Shown here: positions 18,305 through 27,130 of the stretch, piece by piece
Position numbering within the stretch: position 1 is the stretch's first letter
Layout of the letters: each line of letters opens with the position of its first letter
Source of the DNA: Pedobacter sp. SYSU D00535
GTDB lineage: Bacteria; Bacteroidota; Bacteroidia; Sphingobacteriales; Sphingobacteriaceae
Length of the DNA stretch: 64,000 nt
Assembly (NCBI RefSeq): GCF_017355855.1
Contig: NZ_JAFEWD010000001.1
Span: 992,001-1,056,000, forward strand
Direction of reading: 5' to 3'
Made by a program: the position numbers and the translations under genes
The notes under the pieces: generated by a model
Databases searched by the model: none
Told to the model about the DNA's origin: nothing
The model's input: the letters and a program-made list of their open reading frames with translations, nothing else

Positions 18305-19513
18305 TTAGTGATTATCGCTGTTTTCGAAACCGAAGATGGTCAGGCGGTACGGTGCTGCTGATACCGCTAGCTTTTTGATCTCCGCCAGCCTGCTGAGGTT
18401 CACCTGATGCACTTCGCCGGCTTTCGGGAGGGTAATGTAGGCATAACGTCCGGTAGCTTCCAGGGTCGGTTTCTTGGTTTCGTCTTTTGCCGTAGCCGCC
18501 AGCACCCTCCCTTCCCGTTTTAAGGCGCCGTTAGCCAGATCATACAACTTTAAGGTGCCATCATGTAGTAACACCAGTAAATTTTTCTCCGCCCTATCTA
18601 TTTTGCACTGCATGATATCGGTGCTTTCGATAATGGGTGTGATGGTATTGGTAGTCGTATTGATAAAATACGCTCCTTTAGCTGCCGTGTATCCGATGAA
18701 CTTGCCATCCGACCCGCCTTCCAGGATGGTTCCAAACCAGGCCGTCCCAAAACCTGCAGGATGAGGAAGCAGTCGCTGCGTACCTGACTGATCTACGATC
18801 AGCAGACCACTACCCGAGCCAAACACCGATACCTTCCCGTCGCTGGCATTCCCGTGTATGCCCGTCGTTTGTATCGTTGAGGCTGCTACCTGTGCCCCGG
18901 AGGCGTTGATGAGCTTCACCCGCTCCGGTAGGGAACCGGCAACCGATCCGTCTTTGACGGTAATCGCATAATTGCCGTTATCAAACTTGGTCATGGCTCC
19001 ATGATGTGCAATGCCGCCTGCATTGATGGCGTTCATTTTGGCACCTGCCGTATGGAAGTTATTTTCGTTAGCAATACTCAAGGTACCATCACCATCATTG
19101 AAGGTAATAATCTCAGTTCCCTTGGTTTTGAAGTGCGTGGGCTTATTGGCCTCCCCTGTTAAGGCGGCAAACTTTGGCGTGGCTTTGGTGTCTACATGAT
19201 CGCCGTGAAATTCAAGACCGCTATCAAAGATCTCCACAAAGTTGAAGCTGGTATGCACCAGCGCCGCATAACGGCCGGATGCAGTTGTATAGAGGGCCGA
19301 CTTAGGATGCCTGGCAGTGAATTTTTCTACTTTGCCCGTGGCCGGGGTGATGAGGCTTAACTCATTGGTAAGTTCATCATTCACCAACACCCTTATATAG
19401 CTGTGTTCAGTGTCGGCATCAATAATGGGATCATCGCCGCGCTCTTTTTTACATGCTGCAAAAACGGTGATAAAAAGAAGAAAGATATATAGTATTAGTC
19501 TGTTAGATTTCAT
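18305..19513 (-). CDS. AztD-like zinc-binding beta-propeller lipoprotein
   Basis: 402-residue lipoprotein from the ATG at 19513 (lipobox Cys21, FAAC). An ATG 8 codons upstream gives an unlikely signal peptide. The rest is a seven-bladed-propeller-like repeat protein. His/Asp clusters resemble the zinc metallochaperone AztD: HGDHVD (His103, Asp105, His106), AHHG (His170, His171) and GIHG (His220). AztD delivers periplasmic zinc to a binding protein of an ABC importer. Here the protein is a lipoprotein and no AztABC genes are in view. The Zur gene and a small His/Cys-containing exported protein nearby support a zinc role. A 291 bp gap with no recognisable gene separates it from the latter. Family call is by recognition, without a search. 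Confidence 0.6.
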   Translation of the reverse strand: MKSNRLILYIFLLFITVFAACKKERGDDPIIDADTEHSYIRVLVNDELTNELSLITPATGKVEKFTARHPKSALYTTASGRYAALVHTSFNFVEIFDSGLEFHGDHVDTKATPKFAALTGEANKPTHFKTKGTEIITFNDGDGTLSIANENNFHTAGAKMNAINAGGIAHHGAMTKFDNGNYAITVKDGSVAGSLPERVKLINASGAQVAASTIQTTGIHGNASDGKVSVFGSGSGLLIVDQSGTQRLLPHPAGFGTAWFGTILEGGSDGKFIGYTAAKGAYFINTTTNTITPIIESTDIMQCKIDRAEKNLLVLLHDGTLKLYDLANGALKREGRVLAATAKDETKKPTLEATGRYAYITLPKAGEVHQVNLSRLAEIKKLAVSAAPYRLTIFGFENSDNH

Positions 19514-19828
19514 GTTGTTGTTATATAGGTTTCCCATCCGGAATAAACCAGGTCTTTTGTGAACGCCAACACCCTAAAACTGCGCGTTACTTTTCCAGCA
19601 ACTCGTTGGATTGAACGGTATTGGTATTCGTTAAAATTAGCATATAGGAAGTCATCGACAGGAAAAGCCCTTCGATGTTATTTGGCCGGACAAGGGTGTT
19701 TAAACCTGCTTGCGCTTCGAGGGCTTCATTTGGACGCAGATGCGAGTAATTACGCGTCGGCTCGGGCTCGTCGAAAGCTGAGCAAGGCTATTGAGGTGCC
19801 TTTATGGAACCCCTGGTGCTGAATACAC

Positions 19829-20206
19829 CTAAGCTTGCCGGTAAATGGTCTGAACGAGCGGGGGACTATTCCCCGAAAAGAGCAGCAGGTCGTTGAACAG
19901 GTAAATGAAGGGCTCTTGAACCAACGGGCTGACTACTATTACCCTTGCTGGTGCTGCGTGGAAATGATAAGAAACAGGAAGCAGCCGGTGACTTTGGTGG
20001 AGGATGTAATCGCACCATTCGCAGGACGGCCGGGCCTGATCAAGGGAAGCCTCTTCGGGTGCCTTGCTGCCAACGAGCGCTGAATCCCTTGTACTTCTGT
20101 GCGAGTGCGAAATCTCAGCTAGGAACAGGATGGCGAATATCAGCAGCAAGAGGCTGGCTATTGCCTTTACATCAAAATGGGTACGCCTGTTTACGCCTTT
20201 GCTCAT
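19829..20206 (-). CDS. Small exported or membrane-anchored His/Cys-containing protein, likely zinc-regulated
   Basis: 125 residues with one hydrophobic helix (about 13-31), followed at once by SHSHR and later CEWCDYILHQSHR and YHFHAAP. The CxxC and clustered His residues outside the helix suggest metal binding on the periplasmic side. I do not recognise a named family. The gene is divergent from the Zur gene, and a TGCAAC-N3-GATGCA near-palindrome lies 4-18 bp before its ATG. The AztD-like gene lies downstream on the same strand. A role in zinc handling under starvation is inferred from this setting. Confidence 0.55.
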   Translation of the reverse strand: MSKGVNRRTHFDVKAIASLLLLIFAILFLAEISHSHRSTRDSALVGSKAPEEASLDQARPSCEWCDYILHQSHRLLPVSYHFHAAPARVIVVSPLVQEPFIYLFNDLLLFSGNSPPLVQTIYRQA

Positions 20207-20209
20207 TGT

Positions 20210-20224
20210 TGCAACAAAGATGCA
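20210..20224. promoter_or_regulatory. Candidate Zur box
   Basis: TGCAACAAAGATGCA is an inverted repeat (TGCAAC/GTTGCA with one mismatch) centred 11 bp before the start codon of the minus-strand gene at 20206. It overlaps a perfect TGTTGCAACA palindrome (20207-20216). The position, next to the divergent Zur gene, suits repression of the 19829-20206 gene and possibly the downstream propeller gene. Confidence 0.4.
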
Positions 20225-20326
20225 TTAAGAAATCAGAAGTCGCAATTAAATTTTATAATAGAATGAAAGCGATCCACCTGCCCGCTTTGAAGTCCCTCCG
20301 CATTAAAATTCTTATTTTTGTTGCGC

Positions 20327-20770
20327 ATGGAAGAAACAGAGACTGGACGCCGGTTTGATCAATTACTGGAGAAGAATAACCTGAAAAAGACGCAGCCCCG
20401 GCTGAGCGTGTTAAAAGTGCTGGCTTCCCGGAAAACGGCGACTTCTCAGCCTGCCCTGGAAGAGATCCTAGGTGCAGAGATAGACCGGGTGACCCTGTAC
20501 CGCGTGCTCCGTACCTTTGAAGAAAAAGGGATCATCCATAAAGTAATCGACCTAAACGGGACTGCGAATTACGCCACCTGTGATGAGTCCTGCACGGAAC
20601 ACGCACACGACGACAGGCATGTCCATTTTAACTGTACCCACTGCCTGCATGTGTACTGCCTCGATTCGCTTCATATCCCGGCACTCACCATGCCTGCTGG
20701 ATTTACCGCCAGTCAGATGAATTTGATCGTGTATGGTATCTGCGAGGAATGTAACGAAAAGGAGCGGTAG
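20327..20770 (+). CDS. zur: Fur-family metalloregulator, probably Zur
   Basis: 147 residues from the ATG at 20327; two upstream TTG codons are less likely starts. The N-terminal winged helix contains TQPRLSVLKVL and DRVTLYRVLRTFEEKG. The C-terminal dimerisation domain carries HAHDDRHVHFNC and two CxxC pairs (Cys103/106 and Cys139/142), the structural zinc site of Fur proteins. Fur-family members repress metal-uptake genes when loaded. I prefer Zur over Fur or PerR because the divergent gene codes for a His/Cys-containing exported protein and the next gene is AztD-like. The exact metal is inferred. Confidence 0.8.
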   Translation: MEETETGRRFDQLLEKNNLKKTQPRLSVLKVLASRKTATSQPALEEILGAEIDRVTLYRVLRTFEEKGIIHKVIDLNGTANYATCDESCTEHAHDDRHVHFNCTHCLHVYCLDSLHIPALTMPAGFTASQMNLIVYGICEECNEKER

Positions 20771-20869
20771 TGGAGACGATAGGCGGAGTTAGATGAATAC
20801 TTTGTACTATTTCTCCGTGTTACAAAAACCTCAATAAGATACCCTCACGCACAGAAGGATGTTCCCTAC

Positions 20870-20926
20870 GACGACCGTGTATTTGATTTGGCTCGAAAAA
20901 GTCCTATTTATGTATTATGGTATCTA
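20870..20926 (+). repeat. Imperfect repeat, copy 1 of 2
   Basis: About 57 bp here resemble 22165-22222, sharing a GTATTTGATTTG core and GAAAAAGT. In this copy one frame is open (VFDLARKSPIYVLWYLLQS) up to a stop at 20948-20950. It appears to be a gene-end remnant present twice, each time upstream of a small orphan gene. Confidence 0.4.
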
Positions 20927-21017
20927 CTTCAGTCAAAAAAAGACATTTAAAGGAGGAAAATCAGTTCCGGGGAAAAATGTCAAATCGTAGACTTGGATAC
21001 TAGTCAAAATTTGAAGC

Positions 21018-21434
21018 ATGAAAATCGTATCCTTTGCAGTGGGACTTGTTCTTGGACTACTAGTGTCTGTAGTTGTTATTTACGGAGACGCTTTGGTTCC
21101 GTCAACTATACAGCCGATTTACTTTCCTGAACCAGATGTAACACTCTATTTAAAAAAAGACAACTGGGGTATCTCAGGAGACGGGCAAATAATGGCATTG
21201 TCGACTAGTGAAAAATCTGATATAGATAGAAATTCAGAGGAAGATTATATATTGGAAGGACTAAGCCAGATATTCTATAAGCAAGACCGGAATACTCTGA
21301 CACTATTTGTCACCAGAAAATTCAATCAACCTAAAAGATTTGAAAGCGGGATAATTATTAAGCAAGTGGAATTAGAAAATTCAGAATTTCAAGACCTATT
21401 CGACAAAGCAAGAGAAAGTATTAAACTTTTCTAA
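21018..21434 (+). CDS. Single-pass membrane protein of unknown function
   Basis: 138 residues with one N-terminal hydrophobic helix (about 3-23), then a soluble, acidic and mixed alpha/beta domain (VTLYLKKDNWGISGDG onwards) with no recognised motif. It is probably inner-membrane anchored or exported. It lies among other orphan small genes (21018-23327) that share low codon regularity and debris between them. Nothing in the sequence points to a function. Confidence 0.5.
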   Translation: MKIVSFAVGLVLGLLVSVVVIYGDALVPSTIQPIYFPEPDVTLYLKKDNWGISGDGQIMALSTSEKSDIDRNSEEDYILEGLSQIFYKQDRNTLTLFVTRKFNQPKRFESGIIIKQVELENSEFQDLFDKARESIKLF

Positions 21435-21602
21435 AATTAACACGATGTTTAAAACGAGCCTCTCTCACCTGATTATTGCCAATTTCTACTGTTAAGCATA
21501 TTAATGACCCTTGACACGGAAGTACTGCTAACCGGACAAAACCTAAAGACCTACGCTTAGTTTCAATGCTAAAAGCCCTACTATCAACTTACTTGACAAT
21601 AT

Positions 21603-22022
21603 TTGCGGCGCTTCTTCTTTCAAATTGCCATCCTTGCCTGCTCTTGGGACTTTGGCTATAGCCAGGTGAGCGCTATCCCGAGCGAATCAGAATTATTAGG
21701 GACTTATAAACTTGATGACAAATCCAGGTCGCTCGTAAATGATCATGGATTAGACCCGGAAAAGTGTAGCCTCTCGTTGAAAAAAGACGGACTGTTTCTC
21801 TTGCAAAATGCGCCACCAGGAATTAGTGACGATAAGTCCCCTACTGAATCACTCAGCAAAGTGGGTATCTGGAGTGTAAGTTCTGTCGACTCTTCCGGCT
21901 TCTTGATAGAACTACAAGGTTTATGTGTAGTCCCGTTAAGTGAAAAGGGTGAACGACTCGCGATTCCGATTACTATCGGAGACGGAGATGAGTGCAACGG
22001 GATAGTATTTGTAAAGGAATAA
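21603..22022 (+). CDS. Small secreted protein of unknown function
   Basis: 139 residues. The frame opens with TTG at 21603, directly followed by a signal-peptide-like stretch (RRFFFQIAILACSWDFGYSQ); no ATG suits. The mature part begins with SELLGTYKLDDKSRSL and contains LKKDGLFLLQNAPP. This suggests a small lipocalin-like or DUF-type beta protein that monitors a threshold, as in many Bacteroidota orphans. Family not recognised. The unusual start makes the N-terminus uncertain; the gene may have lost its original start. Confidence 0.45.
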   Translation: MRRFFFQIAILACSWDFGYSQVSAIPSESELLGTYKLDDKSRSLVNDHGLDPEKCSLSLKKDGLFLLQNAPPGISDDKSPTESLSKVGIWSVSSVDSSGFLIELQGLCVVPLSEKGERLAIPITIGDGDECNGIVFVKE

Positions 22023-22164
22023 GCAATACGGCAAAACATCAGTGGCCACGTCAATTTTCAGGAGCCTTCACGTGTCTTTTCCCCCGACTACCTCAGGATT
22101 TGCAACAAGCTCTGCGGATTCAATCATAAAAAAGAGTTCCGACCCGCTTAGCCTGTTAAAGAAC

Positions 22165-22222
22165 GACAACCGCTGTATTTGATTTGCTTTGAAAAAGTGT
22201 TAACTATGTATCAAGATACCTG
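22165..22222 (+). repeat. Imperfect repeat, copy 2 of 2
   Basis: Second copy of the element at 20870-20926. It is interrupted by stop codons in all frames, hence more decayed. It lies in the 306 bp gap between 22023 and 22328, in which I see no other feature. Confidence 0.4.
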
Positions 22223-22328
22223 TAGGAAGCTGTTTGAAGGGAAAGAAGTAGTTCAGGTAAATGGAGATATACAAATTGGTAAACCGTGAGGTTGCCTTTA
22301 ATTGTTTGCGGCGTTACTACAAACTGAG

Positions 22329-22865
22329 ATGGAAACAACAATCAATCCAAAAACATCAAAACCACCCTATTTGTTAGGACTTATTTGTTTAATTCCGTTA
22401 GTTGGAGCATTTCTTGGTTTAGGTCTTTTGCTTTATGGATTTCTGAAGTATAAAGACAAATGGCTTTCCATTATTGGGGCGGCAGGTATCTTGTGGACTA
22501 TTATTGTTTACTCAACGCTTTTTTACGCAGGTAAACATTCTTTAGCTTTTAAAAAGGGATTCGAAGACATTTCCCAGATGCAACTGAATAGCTTAGTAAA
22601 GAATATCGAGTACTATAAACTTACCCATGGACGGTACCCCGATAGATTAGAACAGCTTCAAGAAGATGATAAACTAGCACCGATCAATGATGCAGCACAG
22701 GGGATGAACACGAAAGGAACCGTATATTATAATTATGAAAAAGTTGGAGACAATTATTCCCTCTTTTCATCTGGACAAGACGGAATACCTAAGACAAAGG
22801 ACGATTTGTTTCCGCAAGTGACAATTACAGGCAGCAGTAAAATTGGTTTAATCAGACACCGTTAA
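22329..22865 (+). CDS. Membrane protein with GspG-like C-terminal domain
   Basis: 178 residues from the ATG at 22329; the frame extends 9 codons upstream to a TTG. Two hydrophobic helices (about 16-39 and 47-67) are followed by a domain like the C-terminus of type II secretion pseudopilin GspG. Its features are LVKNIEYYKLTHGRYPDRLEQL, a glycine-rich middle, and YSLFSSGQDGIPKTKDDL, where the DG-containing end resembles the calcium-binding loop of GspG. There is no pilin prepeptide and no secretion genes nearby. Such free GspG-like domains occur in orphan Bacteroidota proteins; function is unknown. Confidence 0.6.
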   Translation: METTINPKTSKPPYLLGLICLIPLVGAFLGLGLLLYGFLKYKDKWLSIIGAAGILWTIIVYSTLFYAGKHSLAFKKGFEDISQMQLNSLVKNIEYYKLTHGRYPDRLEQLQEDDKLAPINDAAQGMNTKGTVYYNYEKVGDNYSLFSSGQDGIPKTKDDLFPQVTITGSSKIGLIRHR

Positions 22866-23072
22866 CTAAAATACGACTATACTTGATATGTTGAAGCTGA
22901 TGAACATGGACTAAACCAATTATTTTAACATCAACATAAATTAAGTGAAGCTGAAGTATTTCAAATGCTTTTAACAGCCACCCCCTTTTCCGTTTTGTGA
23001 AATATTAAAACTTGGCCCGCCATCTTCTACCACCACACCAGGAAACGCCAATTAGCGAAACTAAGGGCTTAG

Positions 23073-23327
23073 CTATTCCTTCCTATCTGCATCCTCCGTC
23101 TCAAATTTGCTTATATGCTGACACAGCTTTTTGAGTTCTTTCAGCGTGTAATGTCCATCGATTACTTTGAAGGTGCAATCCTTATTATAGCTTATTACTG
23201 CAATCATATCTCCCATCGAATGGAGGTAAAAATACTGGGAGTCATCCCCCTTTTTGGTTCTCATTTTTTGTATCGTGACTTCTACTTCCCGATCCCTTAA
23301 AATCGCTTTCGTTTTAACTTGTCTCAT
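23073..23327 (-). CDS. Small hypothetical protein
   Basis: 84 residues, charged and soluble, predicted alpha/beta (KTKAILRDREVEVTIQKMR then DGHYTLKELKKLCQHISKF). No family was recognised. It has a plausible ATG start and a clean stop, with AT-rich DNA upstream. It may be a small conserved cytosolic protein of this lineage; nothing ties it to its neighbours. Confidence 0.5.
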   Translation of the reverse strand: MRQVKTKAILRDREVEVTIQKMRTKKGDDSQYFYLHSMGDMIAVISYNKDCTFKVIDGHYTLKELKKLCQHISKFETEDADRKE

Positions 23328-23430
23328 AGTATATAAAGGATAAATAATGTCGAGAAGTTTTCAGAGACGAGTTTCTTCGCGATAGAGAATATGAAATCAA
23401 CTTCCCTTCTAGCAGAGCGTGCAGACTTAA

Positions 23431-23817
23431 TTACGCAACCTACACCAGCCGAAGATTTTACCCGGGAATCTTGAAAAAGCAGAGCGCGAAGCCAGCTTAG
23501 CCCGATTTAATGAAGCATTAGGAGAATATCAGTTTCACGAAGTCGCTGATGGAGATATTCCCTACAGACCTCCTCAGGAACATCTATATTACCCTTAAGC
23601 TTAGTGGAAACGCAGGCCGCCCTGCCGGGCAGTATAAGCGACGCGGAACTGAAATTGCGAGCCCTTAACTTTTATTCGAGGCGATCTTAATGAAAAGAAG
23701 CTCCGTGGACTACTCTCCCGCAAGCTCGAGATAAAACGAATCGCCGCCGAAGCTCATGGAATGAAACAACCGAACCTCTCCGCGCCTATGTCTTTCAAAC
23801 TACTGCTGCACACCACA
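23431..23817 (+). pseudogene. Decayed coding stretch, family unknown
   Basis: A 55-codon frame without a start codon (23431-23598) reads LEKAEREASLARFNEALGEY and ends YRPPQEHLYYP. A second frame (23604-23690; DAELKLRALNFYSRR) is followed one frame over by LNEKKLRGLLSRKLEIKR to about 23760. The coding-like composition with stops and frame changes suggests one or two broken genes. Nothing else was seen in the 490 bp between 23328 and 23817. Confidence 0.35.
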
Positions 23818-24198
23818 TCAAACTTCTGCCTCTGCAACTTTAGCTGTCTGCTGGCTTCCGATTTTGACGGTACCGGTCTTTGCTGCAACGGTACTCTTTG
23901 CAGACCTGTTTTTGCCAGTAGGTTGCACTTGTTCTACAGGTGTTAGCGGAGCGGCCGGCTCCGCGGGAGCGGTAATTGATTCTTCCGACTTGGCCTTAGT
24001 AACAAAATCAATATCCATCTTTTCTACAAGGCTTGCTGCTATCGTTCTACTGACCTTGGTGATCCGTCTGGAAGTCTTTTTAGAGTTTGTCCCCAGCTTT
24101 TCTGCTATCTCATCCAGAAAACTTGAAATCTGCAGTGATATTTCTTTTCCAACAGCCTTCTGAACCTTTCGCTTTAACTTTTTACTTTTTTTCCCCAT
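23818..24198 (-). CDS. Lysine-rich basic protein with Ala/Pro/Thr-rich tail
   Basis: 126 residues. The N-terminus is very basic (MGKKSKKLKRKVQKAVGKE). A short predicted helical domain follows (about 20-65, with SSFLDEIAEKLG and TSRRITKVSRTIAASL), then a low-complexity tail rich in Ala, Pro, Thr and Lys. The composition recalls histone H1-like or nucleoid proteins, but no family motif was recognised and RNA or protein binding is equally possible. It stands alone, with 270 bp of AT-rich DNA upstream that probably holds its promoter. Confidence 0.6.
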   Translation of the reverse strand: MGKKSKKLKRKVQKAVGKEISLQISSFLDEIAEKLGTNSKKTSRRITKVSRTIAASLVEKMDIDFVTKAKSEESITAPAEPAAPLTPVEQVQPTGKNRSAKSTVAAKTGTVKIGSQQTAKVAEAEV

Positions 24199-24469
24199 AA
24201 CAAGTTGTTTAAGTCAAATTAACATGAAATTTCGACTAGATTAATATTATCATTTTGTTAAGTCCATCTATGTAATTTAACAGTTTTCTACTAGCTCCTT
24301 CTTGGAGCTGTGTGAACTTAAACCGTCATAACATCCCTTCCGCTACAGAATAAGTAGCTCGATGCAGATTCTGGTGATAGTGGCGAAGATTTAACCCGCA
24401 CTAAACAATTACCTAATAATCAATAGATACTTTTAATACCGTCGCCCTCTAGCAACGATAGTCTCAACG

Positions 24470-24766
24470 ATGAAAATACGAGTGGAAAAAACGGATTCCT
24501 TTCTTTGTCTATGTAAAATCTTGTATTTGTCTTCCACTACACCTAGTCATATTCTAAACCAGGAGGAATATCATAGACTAGTGAACCTTGCTAAAGCCTA
24601 CTTCAACGCAGGTTTGTATGAGCAGGTTAGTCAATACCTTGAGGAGAACCGGTACCATTTAAACTGGTGGGCAGCCTACCTTCTAACCAAATACGGCTCG
24701 CCGCATCCCGAACTGGAATCAACTTGCATCGAGGTTTTGGAAAGCAATGCGGCAAGCCCCGGTTAG
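24470..24766 (+). CDS. Small hypothetical helical (TPR-like) protein
   Basis: 98 residues. From about residue 30 it reads like one helical repeat pair (YHRLVNLAKAYFNAGLYEQV, then a Trp-rich segment NWWAAYLLTKYG). The first 28 residues are atypical and the real start may be internal. No family recognised. A 27-codon frame at 24799-24882 (MLSFQELVTQETVKLLKLKG) in the following gap may be another small or broken gene. Confidence 0.4.
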   Translation: MKIRVEKTDSFLCLCKILYLSSTTPSHILNQEEYHRLVNLAKAYFNAGLYEQVSQYLEENRYHLNWWAAYLLTKYGSPHPELESTCIEVLESNAASPG

Positions 24767-24992
24767 GCACTAATCAATAACTATTGAAAACTTCTAATAT
24801 GCTTTCTTTCCAGGAGTTGGTTACCCAAGAGACGGTCAAATTGCTAAAGTTAAAGGGCAGCCCTTTCCCAGGAAAAAACTAAAAAACATCTTCCCTGTCA
24901 TTCAATAAGTTGAGTTAACACTACATCAGAAGCGTTTTTTTGCCTGAACCTATCCATTCAAATTTCGTATAGTAGCGGTCAAAGGAGAAGAA

Positions 24993-25598
24993 TTGAGCAG
25001 AGAACTACTATTAAAAAGTACGTTAAGAGACAATTTCACAGAGCAGTTCATCAACCGGTTTATTCAATTTCAGCTTAATGAAGAGGAAATGAGAAAACTG
25101 GTTCTCCTCACGAACCGCTTCACCGAAGATATCGCCCCTACGCTTACCGACTCCTGCCTGATTGCTGCTATGTACCATTTCTTCATGAAGAAGGCCAGTA
25201 ATCTTAAAATAGTCATTCTCACAGGCACTGTAGCTTTTCGTCAACAGGTAATCTATCGCTGCACCAAACCTCTTCCCCCTGCTTCCAAACCAGTCCATCC
25301 CGCCGACTGGAAGTCCTCTCACTTTTGGGCAGAATGCGGCGGGACGATTATTGACCTATCCTTCTTTCGGAGAATCTATGCCGGCGAGATAAATGAGCCG
25401 CTAAAATCAAAAATAACAGAGAGCTTCGGTTTCGACCGAGGGGCCATGATTGCAAGCTCAAAGACATTTGAACAGCATGAATTCCAATACATCCCGGAAT
25501 ACTCACTGTCGATAAAACAAATGGAAGGAATAGTCACCAATACTCCCCGGCTCAAACTACCAGGGACCGATAAGCTGATTTTGCCGAAAGGCCAATGA
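24993..25598 (+). CDS. Hypothetical protein, 201 residues
   Basis: Soluble alpha/beta protein. The frame starts with TTG at 24993, preceded at a suitable distance by AAAGGAG, an unusually strong ribosome-binding site for this phylum. No ATG is near. The N-terminal half is helical (TLRDNFTEQFINRFIQF, MRKLVLLTNRF). The C-terminal half has mixed motifs (SSHFWAECGGTIIDLSFFRR). I do not recognise the family. It is followed by 200 bp without features and then the sugar dehydrogenase gene. Confidence 0.5.
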   Translation: MSRELLLKSTLRDNFTEQFINRFIQFQLNEEEMRKLVLLTNRFTEDIAPTLTDSCLIAAMYHFFMKKASNLKIVILTGTVAFRQQVIYRCTKPLPPASKPVHPADWKSSHFWAECGGTIIDLSFFRRIYAGEINEPLKSKITESFGFDRGAMIASSKTFEQHEFQYIPEYSLSIKQMEGIVTNTPRLKLPGTDKLILPKGQ

Positions 25599-25798
25599 AG
25601 AGGCCTCTCGAGCTTACTAAACTTTACCGACAGGAATACGATAGCCCTAAATAATTCACAAGAGGGAAAATCAAACAGTAAACAAGACGATCGGCATAAA
25701 TGCGTATATTCAACTGCGATGTCACTTAGATACAAACCGGAATAACCAAGGCGTGTTTCATCTAACAGCTACATCCCGCATCACAAATAAATGAATCG

Positions 25799-27040
25799 AT
25801 GAAAAAGATAGTCCTTTTCTGCATCTGTTTGATATCCTTCTGGACTGCGTGTTCCAAGAAAAGCGATAACAATAACAGTGGAAATAATGGTAATACCGAC
25901 CCGGGCGGCGACTCAGCACCTGTAGAGACGAATCGCCCCAACACTAACTACGCTCCGGCTTTTCCGGGCCAGACAAGGGTGAAGGGAGTAAAAACTGCTT
26001 CCTCCTACCGGGGAAATGTGATTACTTCGGCTCTCAATGCTCCGTGGGGAATTGCAAGCCTGCCCGATGGTCGTTTACTGATCGCGGAAAAAGCGGGAAC
26101 CATGCGTATTGTATCGACCAGCGGAACAGTGGGAAATGCGATAACCGGCATTCCTTCGGTTAATTCTGCCGGACAGGGTGGCTTGCTGGGTCTTTGTATC
26201 GATCCGCAGTTTGGCAGCAACAGGATGATATATTGGGTCTTTGCGGAAAATGTTAATGGCGGCACTGTCACAGCAGTAGCCAAAGGAAGGCTTGCGGATA
26301 ATGGAAGCAGCATAGAAGGAGCCACTGTTATTTACCGTGCAAATCCTCCGGCTAACAGCACGTTGCACTATGGTGGACGTATCGTCTTTGACCAGACCGG
26401 AAATCTTTTGGTAAGTACAGGAGAGCGCTCCAGTTTATCTACCCGCCCCCTGGCGCAATCTGTAACTACTGCACTGGGGAAAATTGTTCGGATTACTACT
26501 AATGGGCAGCCTGCCCCGGGAAACCCCAGTTTTAGTGGAAGCGGTGCTTTACCTGAGCTTTATAGCACGGGCCATCGCAACCCTCAGGGTATCGTTTTGC
26601 ACCCCACCACGGGAGAACTATGGTTAAGTGAACATGGCCCACGTGGGGGCGACGAGATTAACAGGGTAAGGCCAGGCCTTAATTACGGTTGGCCAACTAT
26701 TACTTATGGGATCGAGTATAGCGGACAAACTATCGGGAATGGTATTCAGCAACAAAACGGAATGGAGCAGCCGGTCTATTACTGGGACCCAGTAATATCG
26801 CCCAGTGGAATTACATTCTACAAAGGGAACCGCGTACCTGAGTGGGAGAATAACCTGTTCGTATGTGCTTTAAGCGGACAACATATTGCCCGGCTGGTCA
26901 TCGAAAACAACCGCGTTACCGGCGAAGAACGATTGCTTTCGCAGGAGAACCAACGCTTCAGGGATATTACGCAGGGAACAGACGGTGCACTGTACGCAGT
27001 GACAGACCAGGGTCGATTGTATAAAATCGACAGGCAGTAG
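25799..27040 (+). CDS. Exported PQQ-dependent sugar dehydrogenase-like lipoprotein
   Basis: 413 residues. Lipobox Cys18 (WTAC) is followed by a Gly/Asn/Ser linker to about residue 45 and a six-bladed propeller of the glucose/sorbosone dehydrogenase family. Motifs seen are APWGIASLPDGRLLIAEK, NPPANSTLHYGGRIVFD, GHRNPQGIVLHP, LSEHGPRGGDEINR and LNYGWPTITYG. Family members oxidise aldose sugars using PQQ in the periplasm. The His and Arg positions around PQQ appear conserved, but I did not verify each ligand. No PQQ synthesis genes are in the window, so the cofactor would be acquired or made elsewhere. It seems to be a single gene. Confidence 0.85.
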   Translation: MKKIVLFCICLISFWTACSKKSDNNNSGNNGNTDPGGDSAPVETNRPNTNYAPAFPGQTRVKGVKTASSYRGNVITSALNAPWGIASLPDGRLLIAEKAGTMRIVSTSGTVGNAITGIPSVNSAGQGGLLGLCIDPQFGSNRMIYWVFAENVNGGTVTAVAKGRLADNGSSIEGATVIYRANPPANSTLHYGGRIVFDQTGNLLVSTGERSSLSTRPLAQSVTTALGKIVRITTNGQPAPGNPSFSGSGALPELYSTGHRNPQGIVLHPTTGELWLSEHGPRGGDEINRVRPGLNYGWPTITYGIEYSGQTIGNGIQQQNGMEQPVYYWDPVISPSGITFYKGNRVPEWENNLFVCALSGQHIARLVIENNRVTGEERLLSQENQRFRDITQGTDGALYAVTDQGRLYKIDRQ

Positions 27041-27130
27041 ACTTGCTATAAAAGATCTCGGATGCAGACAATTTCTTCCCCTTTTTCTTAGGGATTCGCT
27101 ACTGCGACAATGCCGGCAATCCCTTCCTTC

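Noticed and set aside
19559-19822. Plus-strand GTG-started frame of 87 codons between the zinc genes
   Set aside because: No family features, Arg/Leu/Ala-rich shadow-like composition, and no suitable start or neighbour.
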